DNA from: Bacteroidales bacterium UBA5281
GTDB lineage: Bacteria > Bacteroidota > Bacteroidia > Bacteroidales > Lentimicrobiaceae
Length of the DNA stretch: 42,941 nucleotides
Assembly: GCA_002410555.1 (NCBI GenBank)
Contig: DHSR01000051.1
Coordinates: 27,177 to 70,117, forward strand
Direction: 5' to 3'
In this document: positions 15,280 to 24,237 of the stretch, piece after piece
Numbering within the stretch: the first letter of the stretch is position 1
Layout of the letters: each line of letters opens with the position of its first letter
Program-made: the position numbers and the translations under genes
The notes under the pieces: model-generated
The model's database searches: none
The model's input: only the letters and a program-made list of their open reading frames with translations
What the model was told of the DNA's origin: nothing

Positions 15280-17241
15280 GTGCGTCACTCTTTAAAATCA
15301 TTCTTTAATAAAATGCTGCTTCCTCACGCAACTTTAGTTTTGTTGTTCGTGATTTGTCCTTTTACAATTTTAGCCCAGCAATCCCTTGACACCATTGTCC
15401 GTGGTGATACTACCCGCATGCCGGCAGACACCCTTTCCATTATTTCAGATGATTCAACAAAACTCAATAAGCATAATAACCACCTGAAGAATATTGAAAA
15501 CCGCAAACAACAAACCGCTGACTTCTTTAATAAACTGGAGGCTAAAAAAGACAGCAATTTTGTATGGAAAAATTTGTATCCCCTTCTTTTTAAAAATAAT
15601 AAGACCACCATTGAGGATGTTGAGGAAGGGAAAGAGGTTGGTTCGGAAGTCAAACAATTCGAGGGAAGACCGGTACGTAAAATTGTGATTCATAAGTTGG
15701 GTGTTTTTGGCACTTCGGTATATGATACCAGTTATACTTTAACTAATCTGGAGCGTTTTTTGAATTCAACCCACATCAATACCATGACATCGGCAATCAA
15801 AAAATACTTACTGATTAAGCCCGGTGACGCATTGGAGCCATTAATACTTGCCGATAACGAGCGCTTGATACGATCGGTTCCTATATTTAATGATGCCAGG
15901 TTTATTGTAAATCCGCTGCCTGATAATGACAGTATAGATCTCGTTCTTATTATAAAAGATGTTTACCCGCTTGGCTTTGAATTTAAAGCCACCGGCTTAA
16001 ATCGCAGCAGTTTAACGCTCAGTAACAGCAATATTTTTGGCAGCGGCCATAAAATTGAACAAAAAATAGACTACGATAATAAAGAGAAACAGGCAATTTA
16101 TTTAAGCGAAGGGGCCTATAAAATTCGCAATATAATGGGTAGTCTTATTGATGCGGAGTTTACATGGAAATCAGCGCCCGATGGAAAAGCGCTGGCCATT
16201 AAGGGCAATAAACCGTTTATTACACCGGAAACACGTTTTGGAGGCGGATTGACTATTGGCAGATTTACCCGGTTGGTTTATTATGACAGTCTCCCCTTTC
16301 GTCCGGAATACAAATACAACCATCTGGATATTTGGAGCGGATATGCCACCATTATAGAACGGGATAAAAGCTTCAGGAAACTACGAACACAGGCTGCCAG
16401 TGCAGGTCGTTATACCCATACTTATTATCTTGAAACCCCACTGGTTCCAGACCGGGAAATCACAGAATTTAAGCAATTGCAACGCTATCTCATCAATTTT
16501 AATTACTTAAAAAGCGGTTTTTATCGCAATAATATGATTTTTGGATTTGGCCGCACCGAAGATATACCCATTGGTTATCTGGCCGAAGCAACCCTTGGCT
16601 ATGAAAAATTTGATGATGCCTTACGTACTTATACCGCTTTAAATTTCTTAAGGGGAGACAAAATATATCACTCAGCCTATTTATATAGTCGAATTAATCT
16701 TGGCGGATACTGGCATAAAGGTGATTTTACCGATGGCTTTATTTCAGCAGACCTGTTTTACATCTCCAACTTATTGAAAGCGGGAAACAACCGAATACGT
16801 CACTTCTTTCAGTTACATTATCTTTCGGGCATTAACCGTGAACACTATCGTTTGCTACAATTAAATAACAATCCGCTTACCACTACCTACAATAATTTTA
16901 ATTACAGAGGCAGACAGCGCATAAATCTTAGAACAGAAGCTGTACTTTTTACCTCCTATTATATTCTTGGATTTCGATTTGCACCCTATAGTTTCATCGA
17001 AATGGCAATGATTTCATCCCACAACAGAAATATTTTTAAAAATCCAATCTATCCGGCCATTGGCCTTGGTATCAGGGTCAAAAACGAAAACCTGGTTTTC
17101 TCTACTTTCCAGTTTTCTTTTACCATATATCCACGCGCCGATACTCCGGGCAGTAATTTATTCTTTGAGGTTGACCGTGTACGCCAGATTAATCTGGAGT
17201 ATTTCGGAATAAATCCACCTCAGATTCCAGAATTCAGGTAA
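15280..17241 (+). CDS. Outer-membrane protein with POTRA domain (BamA/TamA-like)
   Basis: Up to 653 residues. A signal peptide (hydrophobic core TLVLLFVICPFTILAQQ) is followed by a charged linker, one POTRA-like domain (about 135-230; VRKIVIHKLGVFGTS, LLIKPGDALEPLILADNERLIRS, IDLVLIIKDVYP) and a long beta-barrel region to the end. The order POTRA plus barrel is that of the Omp85 superfamily, which inserts or moves proteins at the outer membrane, though the POTRA number is lower than in BamA, so it is an accessory member of unknown substrate. Start: GTG at 15280 gives a positively charged signal-peptide n-region; the ATG at 15313 would leave almost none, but cannot be excluded. No exact promoter box was found upstream. 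Confidence 0.72.
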   Translation: MRHSLKSFFNKMLLPHATLVLLFVICPFTILAQQSLDTIVRGDTTRMPADTLSIISDDSTKLNKHNNHLKNIENRKQQTADFFNKLEAKKDSNFVWKNLYPLLFKNNKTTIEDVEEGKEVGSEVKQFEGRPVRKIVIHKLGVFGTSVYDTSYTLTNLERFLNSTHINTMTSAIKKYLLIKPGDALEPLILADNERLIRSVPIFNDARFIVNPLPDNDSIDLVLIIKDVYPLGFEFKATGLNRSSLTLSNSNIFGSGHKIEQKIDYDNKEKQAIYLSEGAYKIRNIMGSLIDAEFTWKSAPDGKALAIKGNKPFITPETRFGGGLTIGRFTRLVYYDSLPFRPEYKYNHLDIWSGYATIIERDKSFRKLRTQAASAGRYTHTYYLETPLVPDREITEFKQLQRYLINFNYLKSGFYRNNMIFGFGRTEDIPIGYLAEATLGYEKFDDALRTYTALNFLRGDKIYHSAYLYSRINLGGYWHKGDFTDGFISADLFYISNLLKAGNNRIRHFFQLHYLSGINREHYRLLQLNNNPLTTTYNNFNYRGRQRINLRTEAVLFTSYYILGFRFAPYSFIEMAMISSHNRNIFKNPIYPAIGLGIRVKNENLVFSTFQFSFTIYPRADTPGSNLFFEVDRVRQINLEYFGINPPQIPEFR

Positions 17242-17282
17242 ACAGACAGCAGATTCATCGGGAGATTATCATTGGTTTAATG

Positions 17283-17290
17283 TAATTTTG
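17283..17290 (+). promoter_or_regulatory. -7 box of DUF5063 gene
   Basis: Exact TAATTTTG followed by C and an A-run, 10 bp before the ATG at 17301. Confidence 0.65.
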
Positions 17291-17300
17291 CAAAAAAAAC

Positions 17301-17819
17301 ATGGAAGACATAAGTTCGCACCCAGTGTATTCCAGGCAAGTCGTCGAATTGCTGACTGTAGCCAATGAGTACTGTTTGTTTATTGAAAAAGCAGAGGAAT
17401 ACAGCAAAGCTGACATCATCAACTACTTCAGGCATGTATTGCCATTGCTTTATTTGAAAGCTTCGTTGGTACCCCCATTAACGCCCTCGAATCCTGAGGA
17501 GTCAGAACGGTATGTAATTGAAGAAGTCTGGGAAAGTTTGTTTAATAGTATTCGAAATAAATTTTACCCCGATGATCATTTTTGGATGAGCCAGGATGCA
17601 CACGACGAAACGACCGATATTGAAAAGTTCAGTCTCGGGGAGTGTCTGGCTGATATTTATCAGGATATGAAAGACTTTCTGATGCTTTATCAGAAAAAGC
17701 ACTCCAGTCGTGAAAATGCTGTGGCCAATATTGCCATGTGGTTCAGAGAGCGCTCCGGCCTTTCCATTATTCGTGCACAATATGCTTTACATTTGCTTTA
17801 TCTGAAAGATGACCGGTAG
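17301..17819 (+). CDS. DUF5063 domain protein
   Basis: A 172-residue, mostly helical, acidic cytoplasmic protein. I place it in DUF5063, a family found mainly in Bacteroidota, from NYFRHVLPLLYLKASLVP, the DDHFWMSQ segment, SLGECLADIYQDMKDFL and the closing RAQYALHLLYL. No catalytic motif is visible and its function is unknown. In other genomes it often precedes a 3'-5' exonuclease; here the feo operon follows instead, about 109 bp downstream with a palindrome and promoter in between, so the two are probably separate units. Confidence 0.75.
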   Translation: MEDISSHPVYSRQVVELLTVANEYCLFIEKAEEYSKADIINYFRHVLPLLYLKASLVPPLTPSNPEESERYVIEEVWESLFNSIRNKFYPDDHFWMSQDAHDETTDIEKFSLGECLADIYQDMKDFLMLYQKKHSSRENAVANIAMWFRERSGLSIIRAQYALHLLYLKDDR

Positions 17820-17839
17820 TTATGAACATGCGTTCATAA
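17820..17839. promoter_or_regulatory. 20-bp palindrome upstream of feoAB, candidate metal-regulator operator
   Basis: TTATGAAC (17820-17827) and GTTCATAA (17832-17839) are perfect inverted 8-bp arms around a 4-bp centre, beginning right after the DUF5063 stop codon. No T-run follows, so it is not a typical terminator. It ends 48 bp upstream of the feoAB -7 box. It does not match the classical Fur box; a DtxR/MntR-like or other dimeric repressor could use it. Confidence 0.45.
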
Positions 17840-17860
17840 AACCTAATTTAGAATTGATTA

Positions 17861-17894
17861 TTGGCTTCTGCTAATATTTATTTAATTACTTTTG
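17861..17894 (+). promoter_or_regulatory. Promoter of the feo operon
   Basis: TTG at 17861-17863 and exact TACTTTTG at 17887-17894, 23 bp apart. The leader to the TTG start codon at 17928 is about 27 bases. Confidence 0.65.
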
Positions 17895-17927
17895 CCGTAA
17901 TTTATAAACATTCTAAATAAGCAACAA

Positions 17928-20450
17928 TTGACACTGGCTGATCTTACTCCCGGAAGCAAAGGCATTATCGTAAAGGTCAAAGGCCGCGGTGCGTTTCGCA
18001 AGCGCATACTTGAAATGGGTTTTGTAGCAGGCAAACAGGTAAGCATGATTCAACGCGCTCCCCTGATGGATCCTGTGGAATACAATGTTATGGGTTACAA
18101 TGTATCTTTGCGCAATAGCGAAGCCAGGCTCATCGAGATAGTCACTGAAAAGAACCACCACGAGCATACCAGCAAAAAAGCATCCAACATTTCCATCAAT
18201 GGGCATTTAATAAAAAACTCCTATCAAAAAAAAGGGAAAACCATACAAATTGCATTTGTAGGCAATCCCAATTCAGGCAAAACCACCCTGTTTAATCTGG
18301 CTTCTGGATCCCGTGAAAAGGTTGGTAATTATTCTGGGGTTACTGTGGATGCCAAGGAAGCGCGCTTTAAACGGGGTGATTATACTTTTGTGGTTACCGA
18401 TTTGCCAGGCACCTATTCAATCAGCGCCTTTAGTCCCGAAGAATTATATGTAAGAGATTTTATTGTTGATTCGGTTCCGGATGTGGTGGTTAACATCATT
18501 GACAGTTCCAACCTTGAGCGCAATTTGTATTTGACTACGCAACTCATCGACATGGACATTCGTTTAGTGGCTGCCCTTAATATGTACGATGAATTGGAAC
18601 GGGCAGGCAACACCGTTGATTACAAATACTTAGGCCAGTTGCTGGGGGTGCCCTTCGTGCCCACAGTAGGTTCGCGGGGAAAGGGAATTGATGCGTTGCT
18701 GGATAAGATAATTGAAGTTTACGAGGATCGCGACAAAACCATACGGCACATCCACATCAATTACGGAGAAACCCTGGAAAACGGCATCAATGCCATCCAG
18801 CAAAAGCTACGCAAACCGGGCAATTTCAGCTTATTCGACAGAATTTCTTCGCGTTTTTGTGCCATTAAACTGCTTGAGAAGGATCGTGCTACCGAGGTAT
18901 TGACAGAAACCCTGGCCAATCACGATGAGATTATTGAAGAAGTAGACCGGCAAATTGAGCAGATAGAAACCACCATCGGCCAGGATACAGAAAGCCTGAT
19001 AGCTGATGCCAAGTATGGATTCATAGCGGGAGCAATTCGCGAAACATTTACGCCCAATCCGGTTATACAACGTAAAAAAAGCGAAGTTATTGATACCATC
19101 ATCACCCATAAACTATGGGGATTTCCGATTTTTATTTTCCTGATGTGGTTTACTTTTTATGGAACTTTTAAACTGGGACAATATCCCATGGAATGGATTG
19201 AATCGCTGGTAGATTATGTTTCGCTGGAATTAAATGCCGTAATGGCAGACGGAATGCTCAAAGACCTGCTGATTCAGGGTATTATTGGAGGCGTAGGCGG
19301 AGTCATCATCTTTTTACCTAACATCATTCTGCTCTATCTGTTTATCTCGCTAATGGAAGACACGGGCTATATGGCCAGAGCAGTATTTATTATGGACAAG
19401 GCCATGCACAGGATAGGTTTACACGGGAAGTCATTCATTCCATTACTGATGGGCTTTGGATGCAATGTGCCTGCCATTTTATCCACCCGGATCATCGAAA
19501 GCCGTCGCGACAGGCTGGTTACCATGCTTATAAACCCCTTTATGTCATGCAGTGCCCGGCTTCCCGTTTACGTTCTCTTTATCAGCGCATTTTTTGTGAG
19601 TTACCAGGGAACCATTTTATTTGCCATGTATGCCATTGGCGTTTTGTTGGCCATTGGAACGGCACTGCTTTTAAAGAGAACAGTTTTGACTAAGGCGGAT
19701 GTGCCTTTTGTAATGGAACTCCCCCCCTATCGCGTTCCTACGTTAAGATCAGTTCTAAAACATATGTGGAACAGAGCAGAACAATATCTACGCAAAATTG
19801 GTGGCGTCATCCTGATAGCTTCAATCATTATCTGGGTACTGGGCTACTTCCCGCGGACTACTGAAAATGATCCGGAATACAATTCGCAAATAGCAACCAT
19901 TCAGGATCAGTATTCAAAGCAAATACTTCAAACACAACAAAGTGAAGACATTATCGCTCAAATCAGAGTGCAGGAACAGAAAGACATTAACCAGGTAAAT
20001 GTTATCCGTGAAAGTGAACGGCAAATGAATTCTTATATAGGTGCCATGGGCCGGTTTGTTGAACCTGTAATGAAACCACTTGGGTTTGACTGGAAAATGA
20101 GTGTGGCAATCATCACCGGTGTAGCGGCAAAAGAAATTACCATTGGTACCCTGGGAGTATTATACCAAACCGACCTTGAGAGTGATGAAGGTTCAGCTTC
20201 ACTTATTGAGCGTATTCAGGAGCAAACATATCAGGTGGGCCCCAAAAAAGGTGAAAAGGTATTTTCACCTCTGGTTGCTTTTAGCTTTATGCTTTTCATA
20301 CTGATATATTTTCCATGTGTAGCTGTGGTTGCTGCCATTCGAAAAGAATCGGGAGACTGGCGATGGGCACTCTTCATTGTGGTATACACCACAGCTCTTG
20401 CCTATCTTGCTTCCTTACTGGTATATCAGGTTGGTAGTTTATTTGTCTGA
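17928..20450 (+). CDS. feoB: Ferrous iron transporter, FeoA-FeoB fusion
   Basis: 840 residues importing Fe(II) across the inner membrane. Residues 2-75 are a FeoA SH3-like domain (LADLTPGSKGIIVKVKGRG, KRILEMGF), joined by a linker to FeoB. The G domain has G1 at 112-120 (GNPNSGKTT), G3 DLPG at 158-161 and G4 NMYD at 218-221. The membrane part has the two gate motifs GFGCNVPAIL and MSCSARLPVYVLF. Fused FeoAB is usual in Bacteroidota. The start is a TTG (17928): the promoter lies just upstream and FeoA proteins begin at this point, with no ATG nearby. A helical hydrophilic insert (about 650-700) sits between membrane segments. The operon continues into the M50 peptidase gene and the Cys-rich protein gene. 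Confidence 0.96.
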   Translation: MTLADLTPGSKGIIVKVKGRGAFRKRILEMGFVAGKQVSMIQRAPLMDPVEYNVMGYNVSLRNSEARLIEIVTEKNHHEHTSKKASNISINGHLIKNSYQKKGKTIQIAFVGNPNSGKTTLFNLASGSREKVGNYSGVTVDAKEARFKRGDYTFVVTDLPGTYSISAFSPEELYVRDFIVDSVPDVVVNIIDSSNLERNLYLTTQLIDMDIRLVAALNMYDELERAGNTVDYKYLGQLLGVPFVPTVGSRGKGIDALLDKIIEVYEDRDKTIRHIHINYGETLENGINAIQQKLRKPGNFSLFDRISSRFCAIKLLEKDRATEVLTETLANHDEIIEEVDRQIEQIETTIGQDTESLIADAKYGFIAGAIRETFTPNPVIQRKKSEVIDTIITHKLWGFPIFIFLMWFTFYGTFKLGQYPMEWIESLVDYVSLELNAVMADGMLKDLLIQGIIGGVGGVIIFLPNIILLYLFISLMEDTGYMARAVFIMDKAMHRIGLHGKSFIPLLMGFGCNVPAILSTRIIESRRDRLVTMLINPFMSCSARLPVYVLFISAFFVSYQGTILFAMYAIGVLLAIGTALLLKRTVLTKADVPFVMELPPYRVPTLRSVLKHMWNRAEQYLRKIGGVILIASIIIWVLGYFPRTTENDPEYNSQIATIQDQYSKQILQTQQSEDIIAQIRVQEQKDINQVNVIRESERQMNSYIGAMGRFVEPVMKPLGFDWKMSVAIITGVAAKEITIGTLGVLYQTDLESDEGSASLIERIQEQTYQVGPKKGEKVFSPLVAFSFMLFILIYFPCVAVVAAIRKESGDWRWALFIVVYTTALAYLASLLVYQVGSLFV

Positions 20451-20465
20451 TAAATAATCTGATTT

Positions 20466-21176
20466 ATGAACTCATCTTATGCTGCATCGGTATTTTATCT
20501 TATAATGCTGGCTGCGATGCTGCTGGTAAGGGTTCCGGGTATTGGTAAAATTCTCAGAACTTTCAATACCCTGTTGCACGAATCGGGTCATGTTCTCATG
20601 GCTATGTTGCTCAATGGAACGGTGCATGAAGTGAGGTTTAACAACGACCTCTCAGGATCGGCATCTACCAGCAGCAACTCCAGGTTCAAAACCACACTCA
20701 TTTCATTCAATGGATATCCTTTTGCAGCTGTATGTGCACTGCTGCTCCTGGCGCTTCTGAAAAATGGTCATTATCAGATTGGCTATATCGCACTCATTTC
20801 TTTAGCACTTATCCATCTCATCTTTTTTGTTCGTAATGGATTTGGTATGATCTGGCTGGCTTCCTTCATTGTACTTTTGACAGTAAGTTATACACAGGCG
20901 CCACCTCATGTTGCAGAATGGATTCTAACCGGCCTGATCCTAATTGCATTGGTTGAGACGATTATTTCGACCGTTCAGATTATGCTGCTTGGCTTTACCC
21001 GGCCCCGAAAAGCCGGAGATATTACGAACCTGGCACATTCTACAGGGCTGCCTGCATGGCTATGGGCACTTATTATATCTGCTTTTTGTGCATGGATAAC
21101 CTATCACATTGTCATTGATTATTTTCCACCACCTGCCCAACTTTTAACTGAATTTGGTGTTAACATTAACTCATAA
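20466..21176 (+). CDS. M50-type membrane metallopeptidase
   Basis: 236 residues with six or seven hydrophobic segments. The zinc motif HESGH (residues 38-42) lies at the edge of a membrane helix (NTLLHESGHVLMAMLL), as in M50B-like intramembrane proteases. A downstream GNGF-type segment (RNGFGMIWL) may provide further contacts; the third zinc ligand is not certain from reading alone. It lies 15 bp after feoB and 4 bp before the FeoB-associated Cys-rich gene, so it belongs to the iron operon. Site-2-type proteases cut membrane anchors of signalling proteins, but the link to iron here is inference from operon position. Confidence 0.75.
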   Translation: MNSSYAASVFYLIMLAAMLLVRVPGIGKILRTFNTLLHESGHVLMAMLLNGTVHEVRFNNDLSGSASTSSNSRFKTTLISFNGYPFAAVCALLLLALLKNGHYQIGYIALISLALIHLIFFVRNGFGMIWLASFIVLLTVSYTQAPPHVAEWILTGLILIALVETIISTVQIMLLGFTRPRKAGDITNLAHSTGLPAWLWALIISAFCAWITYHIVIDYFPPPAQLLTEFGVNINS

Positions 21177-21180
21177 GATT

Positions 21181-21402
21181 ATGCTTGATACACAAGAAAT
21201 TATCGCCATAGTAATTATCATACTCGCATTTATTGTTGCGGGGTATAAGATAATCCGTATGTTACGCAATCCTACCAGAAGTTGCGAAAGCTGCGTAAGT
21301 GATTGTTCGGGTTGCCAACTGGCAGATTTGAAAAAGGAAATTGAAGAAAAAAAACTCAAAAAGAACTCAGACGTTTCATTCCATACAAAACACTCGCCTT
21401 AA
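21181..21402 (+). CDS. FeoB-associated Cys-rich membrane protein
   Basis: 73 residues: one N-terminal membrane helix (EIIAIVIIILAFIVAGYKII) followed by a basic stretch and a four-cysteine cluster, CESCVSDCSGC (C-x2-C-x3-C-x2-C), then a charged tail. This is the FeoB-associated Cys-rich family, small partners of FeoB that could bind ferrous iron or sense it at the membrane. The ATG at 21181, 4 bp after the peptidase stop, is chosen over an earlier overlapping start at 21154. It closes the feo operon; no terminator is visible after it. Confidence 0.82.
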   Translation: MLDTQEIIAIVIIILAFIVAGYKIIRMLRNPTRSCESCVSDCSGCQLADLKKEIEEKKLKKNSDVSFHTKHSP

Positions 21403-21620
21403 ACCGTTTTAATGTCTGGTCGATTCATAAAAACAAATTTCGCAGTTAATTCACTACTATTTATGGAGCCGCAAATAAGGGATCGCCGCTAAGTCATACC
21501 CTGACTCCGCATGGAAGATCTATCGTGTTGAAATTCAAACACATATCACTTTTTAAAAATCACTTTCAATCTCAACATTGTTTTTGGCAGGCAATCTTCT
21601 CTTTAAATCCGGAAAAAACG

Positions 21621-21628
21621 TACTTTTG
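21621..21628 (+). promoter_or_regulatory. -7 box of HPt gene
   Basis: Exact TACTTTTG, 34 bp before the HPt ATG. The rest of the 260-bp gap after the feo operon holds nothing I recognise. Confidence 0.65.
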
Positions 21629-21662
21629 ATAAAAATTGATTTAAGAGAATATAAACAGAAAT

Positions 21663-22058
21663 ATGGTTGACAGAAATAACTTCAGAGAAACCTATCAGAT
21701 TTTCGATCAGGATGTTATCATTGAAATCATTAATATTTATATTGATGAGTATCCTGAAAAGCTGGAGAAACTCGCACGTAATATTCAGGAGCGTGACCTG
21801 AAATCACTCCGGTTTAATGTTCATAATCTGAAAGGAGTACTATCAAACTTTTCGGCGCCGGAGGCATTTGAAATGATCAGAAATTTCGAGAAAATGGTTG
21901 TTGATTTGCTTGAAGGCAACATACAGGACTTAGACGAAACCGTATTTGAAAATCAGCTTTCGGAAATTAAAACAGCGGTAATCAAAGTTGGCGAAGAACT
22001 TAAAACAATAAAGCAGGAAATGGAGAAAGGTGAATTCAATTTTCATCCAAACGGTTGA
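21663..22058 (+). CDS. Histidine phosphotransfer (HPt) domain protein
   Basis: 131 residues, all helical, consisting of one HPt domain. The phospho-accepting histidine is H54 in FNVHNLKGVLSNF, matching the family's H-x-L-K-G core, with a following helix and a long C-terminal helix rich in Glu and Lys. Such free-standing HPt proteins pass phosphate from a hybrid kinase receiver to another receiver. The window holds a hybrid kinase (40017-41720) and a lone receiver (3913-4308) that could be partners, but nothing shows it directly. Its 3' end overlaps the convergent TPR gene by 23 bp. Confidence 0.85.
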   Translation: MVDRNNFRETYQIFDQDVIIEIINIYIDEYPEKLEKLARNIQERDLKSLRFNVHNLKGVLSNFSAPEAFEMIRNFEKMVVDLLEGNIQDLDETVFENQLSEIKTAVIKVGEELKTIKQEMEKGEFNFHPNG

Positions 22059-23055
22059 GTGCCTTAACCGCGTTCTCGTCATTTACTTTTAATGTTAACA
22101 CTTTGAGATAGTCTTCGCGTGCTTTTTGCTTGTTTCCGCTTAATTCATAGGCATATCCCCTGTTAAAATAAGCATCTGCATAACCCGCGTCCCGTTGAAT
22201 GGCTTGGGTGAATGCTGATATGGCTTCGGGGTAATCTTCCTTATAAATCAGGTAAACATATCCCTTATTATACAAGGCCAGTTTAAAATCAGGTTTGATC
22301 AATAATATTTCGTTATAAACATTGAGTGCTTTATCCGGCTCATTATTCTCCTGGTAAAACATACCTAACACATAAAGGGGTTCCACAGAACCGGGACGCA
22401 CCGAAGAAGCATTGCGCAGGTAGTCAATGGCCAGCCTGTCCTTTTTAATGGCAAACAAAATTCCAAGCTGCTTCAGTGCATCAAAATGCCTTTGATCGCG
22501 GGCAACTGTCAATTGGTAGCTTTCAATGGCTTTGGCAGTATCCCCCATTTCCTCATTGGCGAGTCCGCTTATAAAAAAGGCTTCCACATTTTCAGGATTT
22601 TTTTTCAATGCCTTGCGAAGTGATTCAAAAGTTTGCTTGTAATCACTCATGGTAAGGTAAATCTTTGCCATCTTTACATCCAACTGTGCATTGGAAGCAT
22701 CCATTTCCTGAGCTTTCTTAAGTGCATCGAGCGCCCGCTGTACTTTGCCCGAGTAGAGATAAATATCAGACAATACGGCATAAGTTTCAGGATAGTTTTC
22801 CTCAATTTCCAGGGCACTGTTCACATCATTTAGTGCCAGATTAAGGCTGTCCATTTTTAAAAAATAGTTGGCTCTTTTCAAATAGGGTTCTACAGTGGCA
22901 GGTTGACTTGCAATGGCCTTATTAAGCGCTGCAAGGGTATCCAATGGTAAAACATCTGCTTTTTGACCGGTGTTAACCGGCTTATCGGAATTGCAGCTCC
23001 ATAGCAGCATACAAGAATATAATAAAGTAACTCCAGCCAGAATTCGAAATTTCAT
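22036..23055 (-). CDS. TPR-repeat lipoprotein
   Basis: 339 residues. The signal peptide ends in a lipobox with the acylated cysteine at C21 (LLWSC), so it is membrane-anchored. After a linker there are about eight tetratricopeptide repeats (for example YPETYAVLSDIYLYSGKVQRALDALKKA and YADAYFNRGYAYELSGNKQKAREDYLKVL, paraphrased in position by residues about 95-125 and 300-330). TPR arrays are protein-binding scaffolds; the partner is unknown. The longer open frame to 23124 starts upstream of the -7 box at 23094-23101, so the ATG at 23055 is used. Confidence 0.85.
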   Translation of the reverse strand: MKFRILAGVTLLYSCMLLWSCNSDKPVNTGQKADVLPLDTLAALNKAIASQPATVEPYLKRANYFLKMDSLNLALNDVNSALEIEENYPETYAVLSDIYLYSGKVQRALDALKKAQEMDASNAQLDVKMAKIYLTMSDYKQTFESLRKALKKNPENVEAFFISGLANEEMGDTAKAIESYQLTVARDQRHFDALKQLGILFAIKKDRLAIDYLRNASSVRPGSVEPLYVLGMFYQENNEPDKALNVYNEILLIKPDFKLALYNKGYVYLIYKEDYPEAISAFTQAIQRDAGYADAYFNRGYAYELSGNKQKAREDYLKVLTLKVNDENAVKALNRLDEN

Positions 23056-23093
23056 TTTAATGTTTTGATGGATAGAATGATAGATTAATGCGG

Positions 23094-23101
23094 CAAAGTT
23101 A
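23094..23101 (-). promoter_or_regulatory. -7 box of TPR lipoprotein gene
   Basis: Exact TAACTTTG on the minus strand, 38 bp before the ATG at 23055. Confidence 0.65.
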
Positions 23102-23107
23102 ACACAA

Positions 23108-23145
23108 TTCAGGCAACGTCTCATCGGAATGAAAGGTTGCCTGAA
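23108..23145 (-). terminator. Hairpin after recA
   Basis: TTCAGGCAAC and GTTGCCTGAA form perfect 10-bp arms with an 18-bp loop, 22 bp after the recA stop. No strong T-run follows on the minus strand, so it may be a weak or factor-assisted terminator; it abuts the promoter of the next gene. Confidence 0.55.
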
Positions 23146-23167
23146 AAATAATGAGTTTACAATAATT

Positions 23168-24178
23168 TTACTTTATGGCTATTGCTTCACGTATTTTGGC
23201 TTCGAGTTCGTCAGCCAGTTCGGGATTATCGTTGAGTAACTTTTTAACTGCCTCTCTTCCTTGTCCGAGCTTGGTGTCACCATAGCTGAACCAGGAGCCA
23301 CTTTTTTTAATGATATTTTGTTCAACACCCATGTCCACAATTTCACCCAGCCGTGAAATGCCTTCACCATAAATAATATCAAATTCAGCTTGTCTGAAAG
23401 GAGGAGCTACTTTATTTTTCACCACCTTCACCCGAACATGATTTCCTACAATATTCTCATTTTCTTTGATTTGTGAAACACGCCGGATATCCAGCCGGAT
23501 GGAAGCATAAAACTTAAGTGCATTTCCACCGGTGGTGGTTTCGGGGTTTCCAAACATTACGCCTATTTTCTCACGCAACTGATTGATGAAGATACAACAG
23601 CAACCGGTTTTGCTAATGGTAGAGGTGAGCTTACGCAAGGCCTGCGACATTAGTCTGGCCTGGAGACCCACTTTTGAATCGCCCATTTCACCTTCAATTT
23701 CGCTACGCGGGGTAAGGGCCGCAACGGAGTCTATTACAATAATATCAATGGCTCCCGACCGGATCAGATTTTCGGTAATTTCAAGCGCCTGTTCACCATT
23801 GTCGGGTTGCGATACCAGCAATTCATCGATATTGATGCCAAGTTTTTGGGCATAAAACCGGTCAAATGCATGTTCAGCATCAACAAATGCGGCAATTCCC
23901 CCCTGCTTTTGGGCCTGAGCTATGGCATGCAGTGCAAGCGTGGTTTTACCTGAAGATTCGGGACCATAAATTTCCACTACACGCCCCTTGGGCAAACCAT
24001 TTATACCCAATGCCAGATCCAACCCAATTGAACCTGTGGAAATGGAAGCCATCTCTTCCACCGGAGCATCTCCCAGCTTCATAATGGCACCCTTACCATA
24101 CGATTTTTCAATTTTGTCAATGGTCAGTTGAAGGGCTTTCAGACGTTCCTGATTGTTCTCTTTTTGATCTTTACTCAT
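23168..24178 (-). CDS. recA: Recombinase RecA
   Basis: 336 residues, slightly short at the C-terminus compared with E. coli. RecA forms filaments on single-stranded DNA for homologous recombination. Walker A is GPESSGKT (72-79); other conserved stretches are AFVDAEHAFD, DELLVSQPDNGEQALEI, IIVIDSVAALTPRSEIEGEMGD, and the DNA-binding loop region FINQLREKIGVMFGNPETTTGGNALKFYAS. The start is MSKDQKENN. It has its own promoter directly downstream of the terminator of bcp. In several Bacteroidales genomes recA lies beside a thiol peroxidase gene, as here. Confidence 0.98.
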   Translation of the reverse strand: MSKDQKENNQERLKALQLTIDKIEKSYGKGAIMKLGDAPVEEMASISTGSIGLDLALGINGLPKGRVVEIYGPESSGKTTLALHAIAQAQKQGGIAAFVDAEHAFDRFYAQKLGINIDELLVSQPDNGEQALEITENLIRSGAIDIIVIDSVAALTPRSEIEGEMGDSKVGLQARLMSQALRKLTSTISKTGCCCIFINQLREKIGVMFGNPETTTGGNALKFYASIRLDIRRVSQIKENENIVGNHVRVKVVKNKVAPPFRQAEFDIIYGEGISRLGEIVDMGVEQNIIKKSGSWFSYGDTKLGQGREAVKKLLNDNPELADELEAKIREAIAIK

Positions 24179-24229
24179 GATATTTTAAGCTATTATTTTT
24201 GTTAATTTCTTTAATTGCCATTCTTGTGT

Positions 24230-24237
24230 CAAAGATA
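24230..24237 (-). promoter_or_regulatory. -7 box of recA
   Basis: Exact TATCTTTG on the minus strand, giving a leader of about 45 bases. It overlaps the end of the bcp terminator by one base. Confidence 0.7.
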
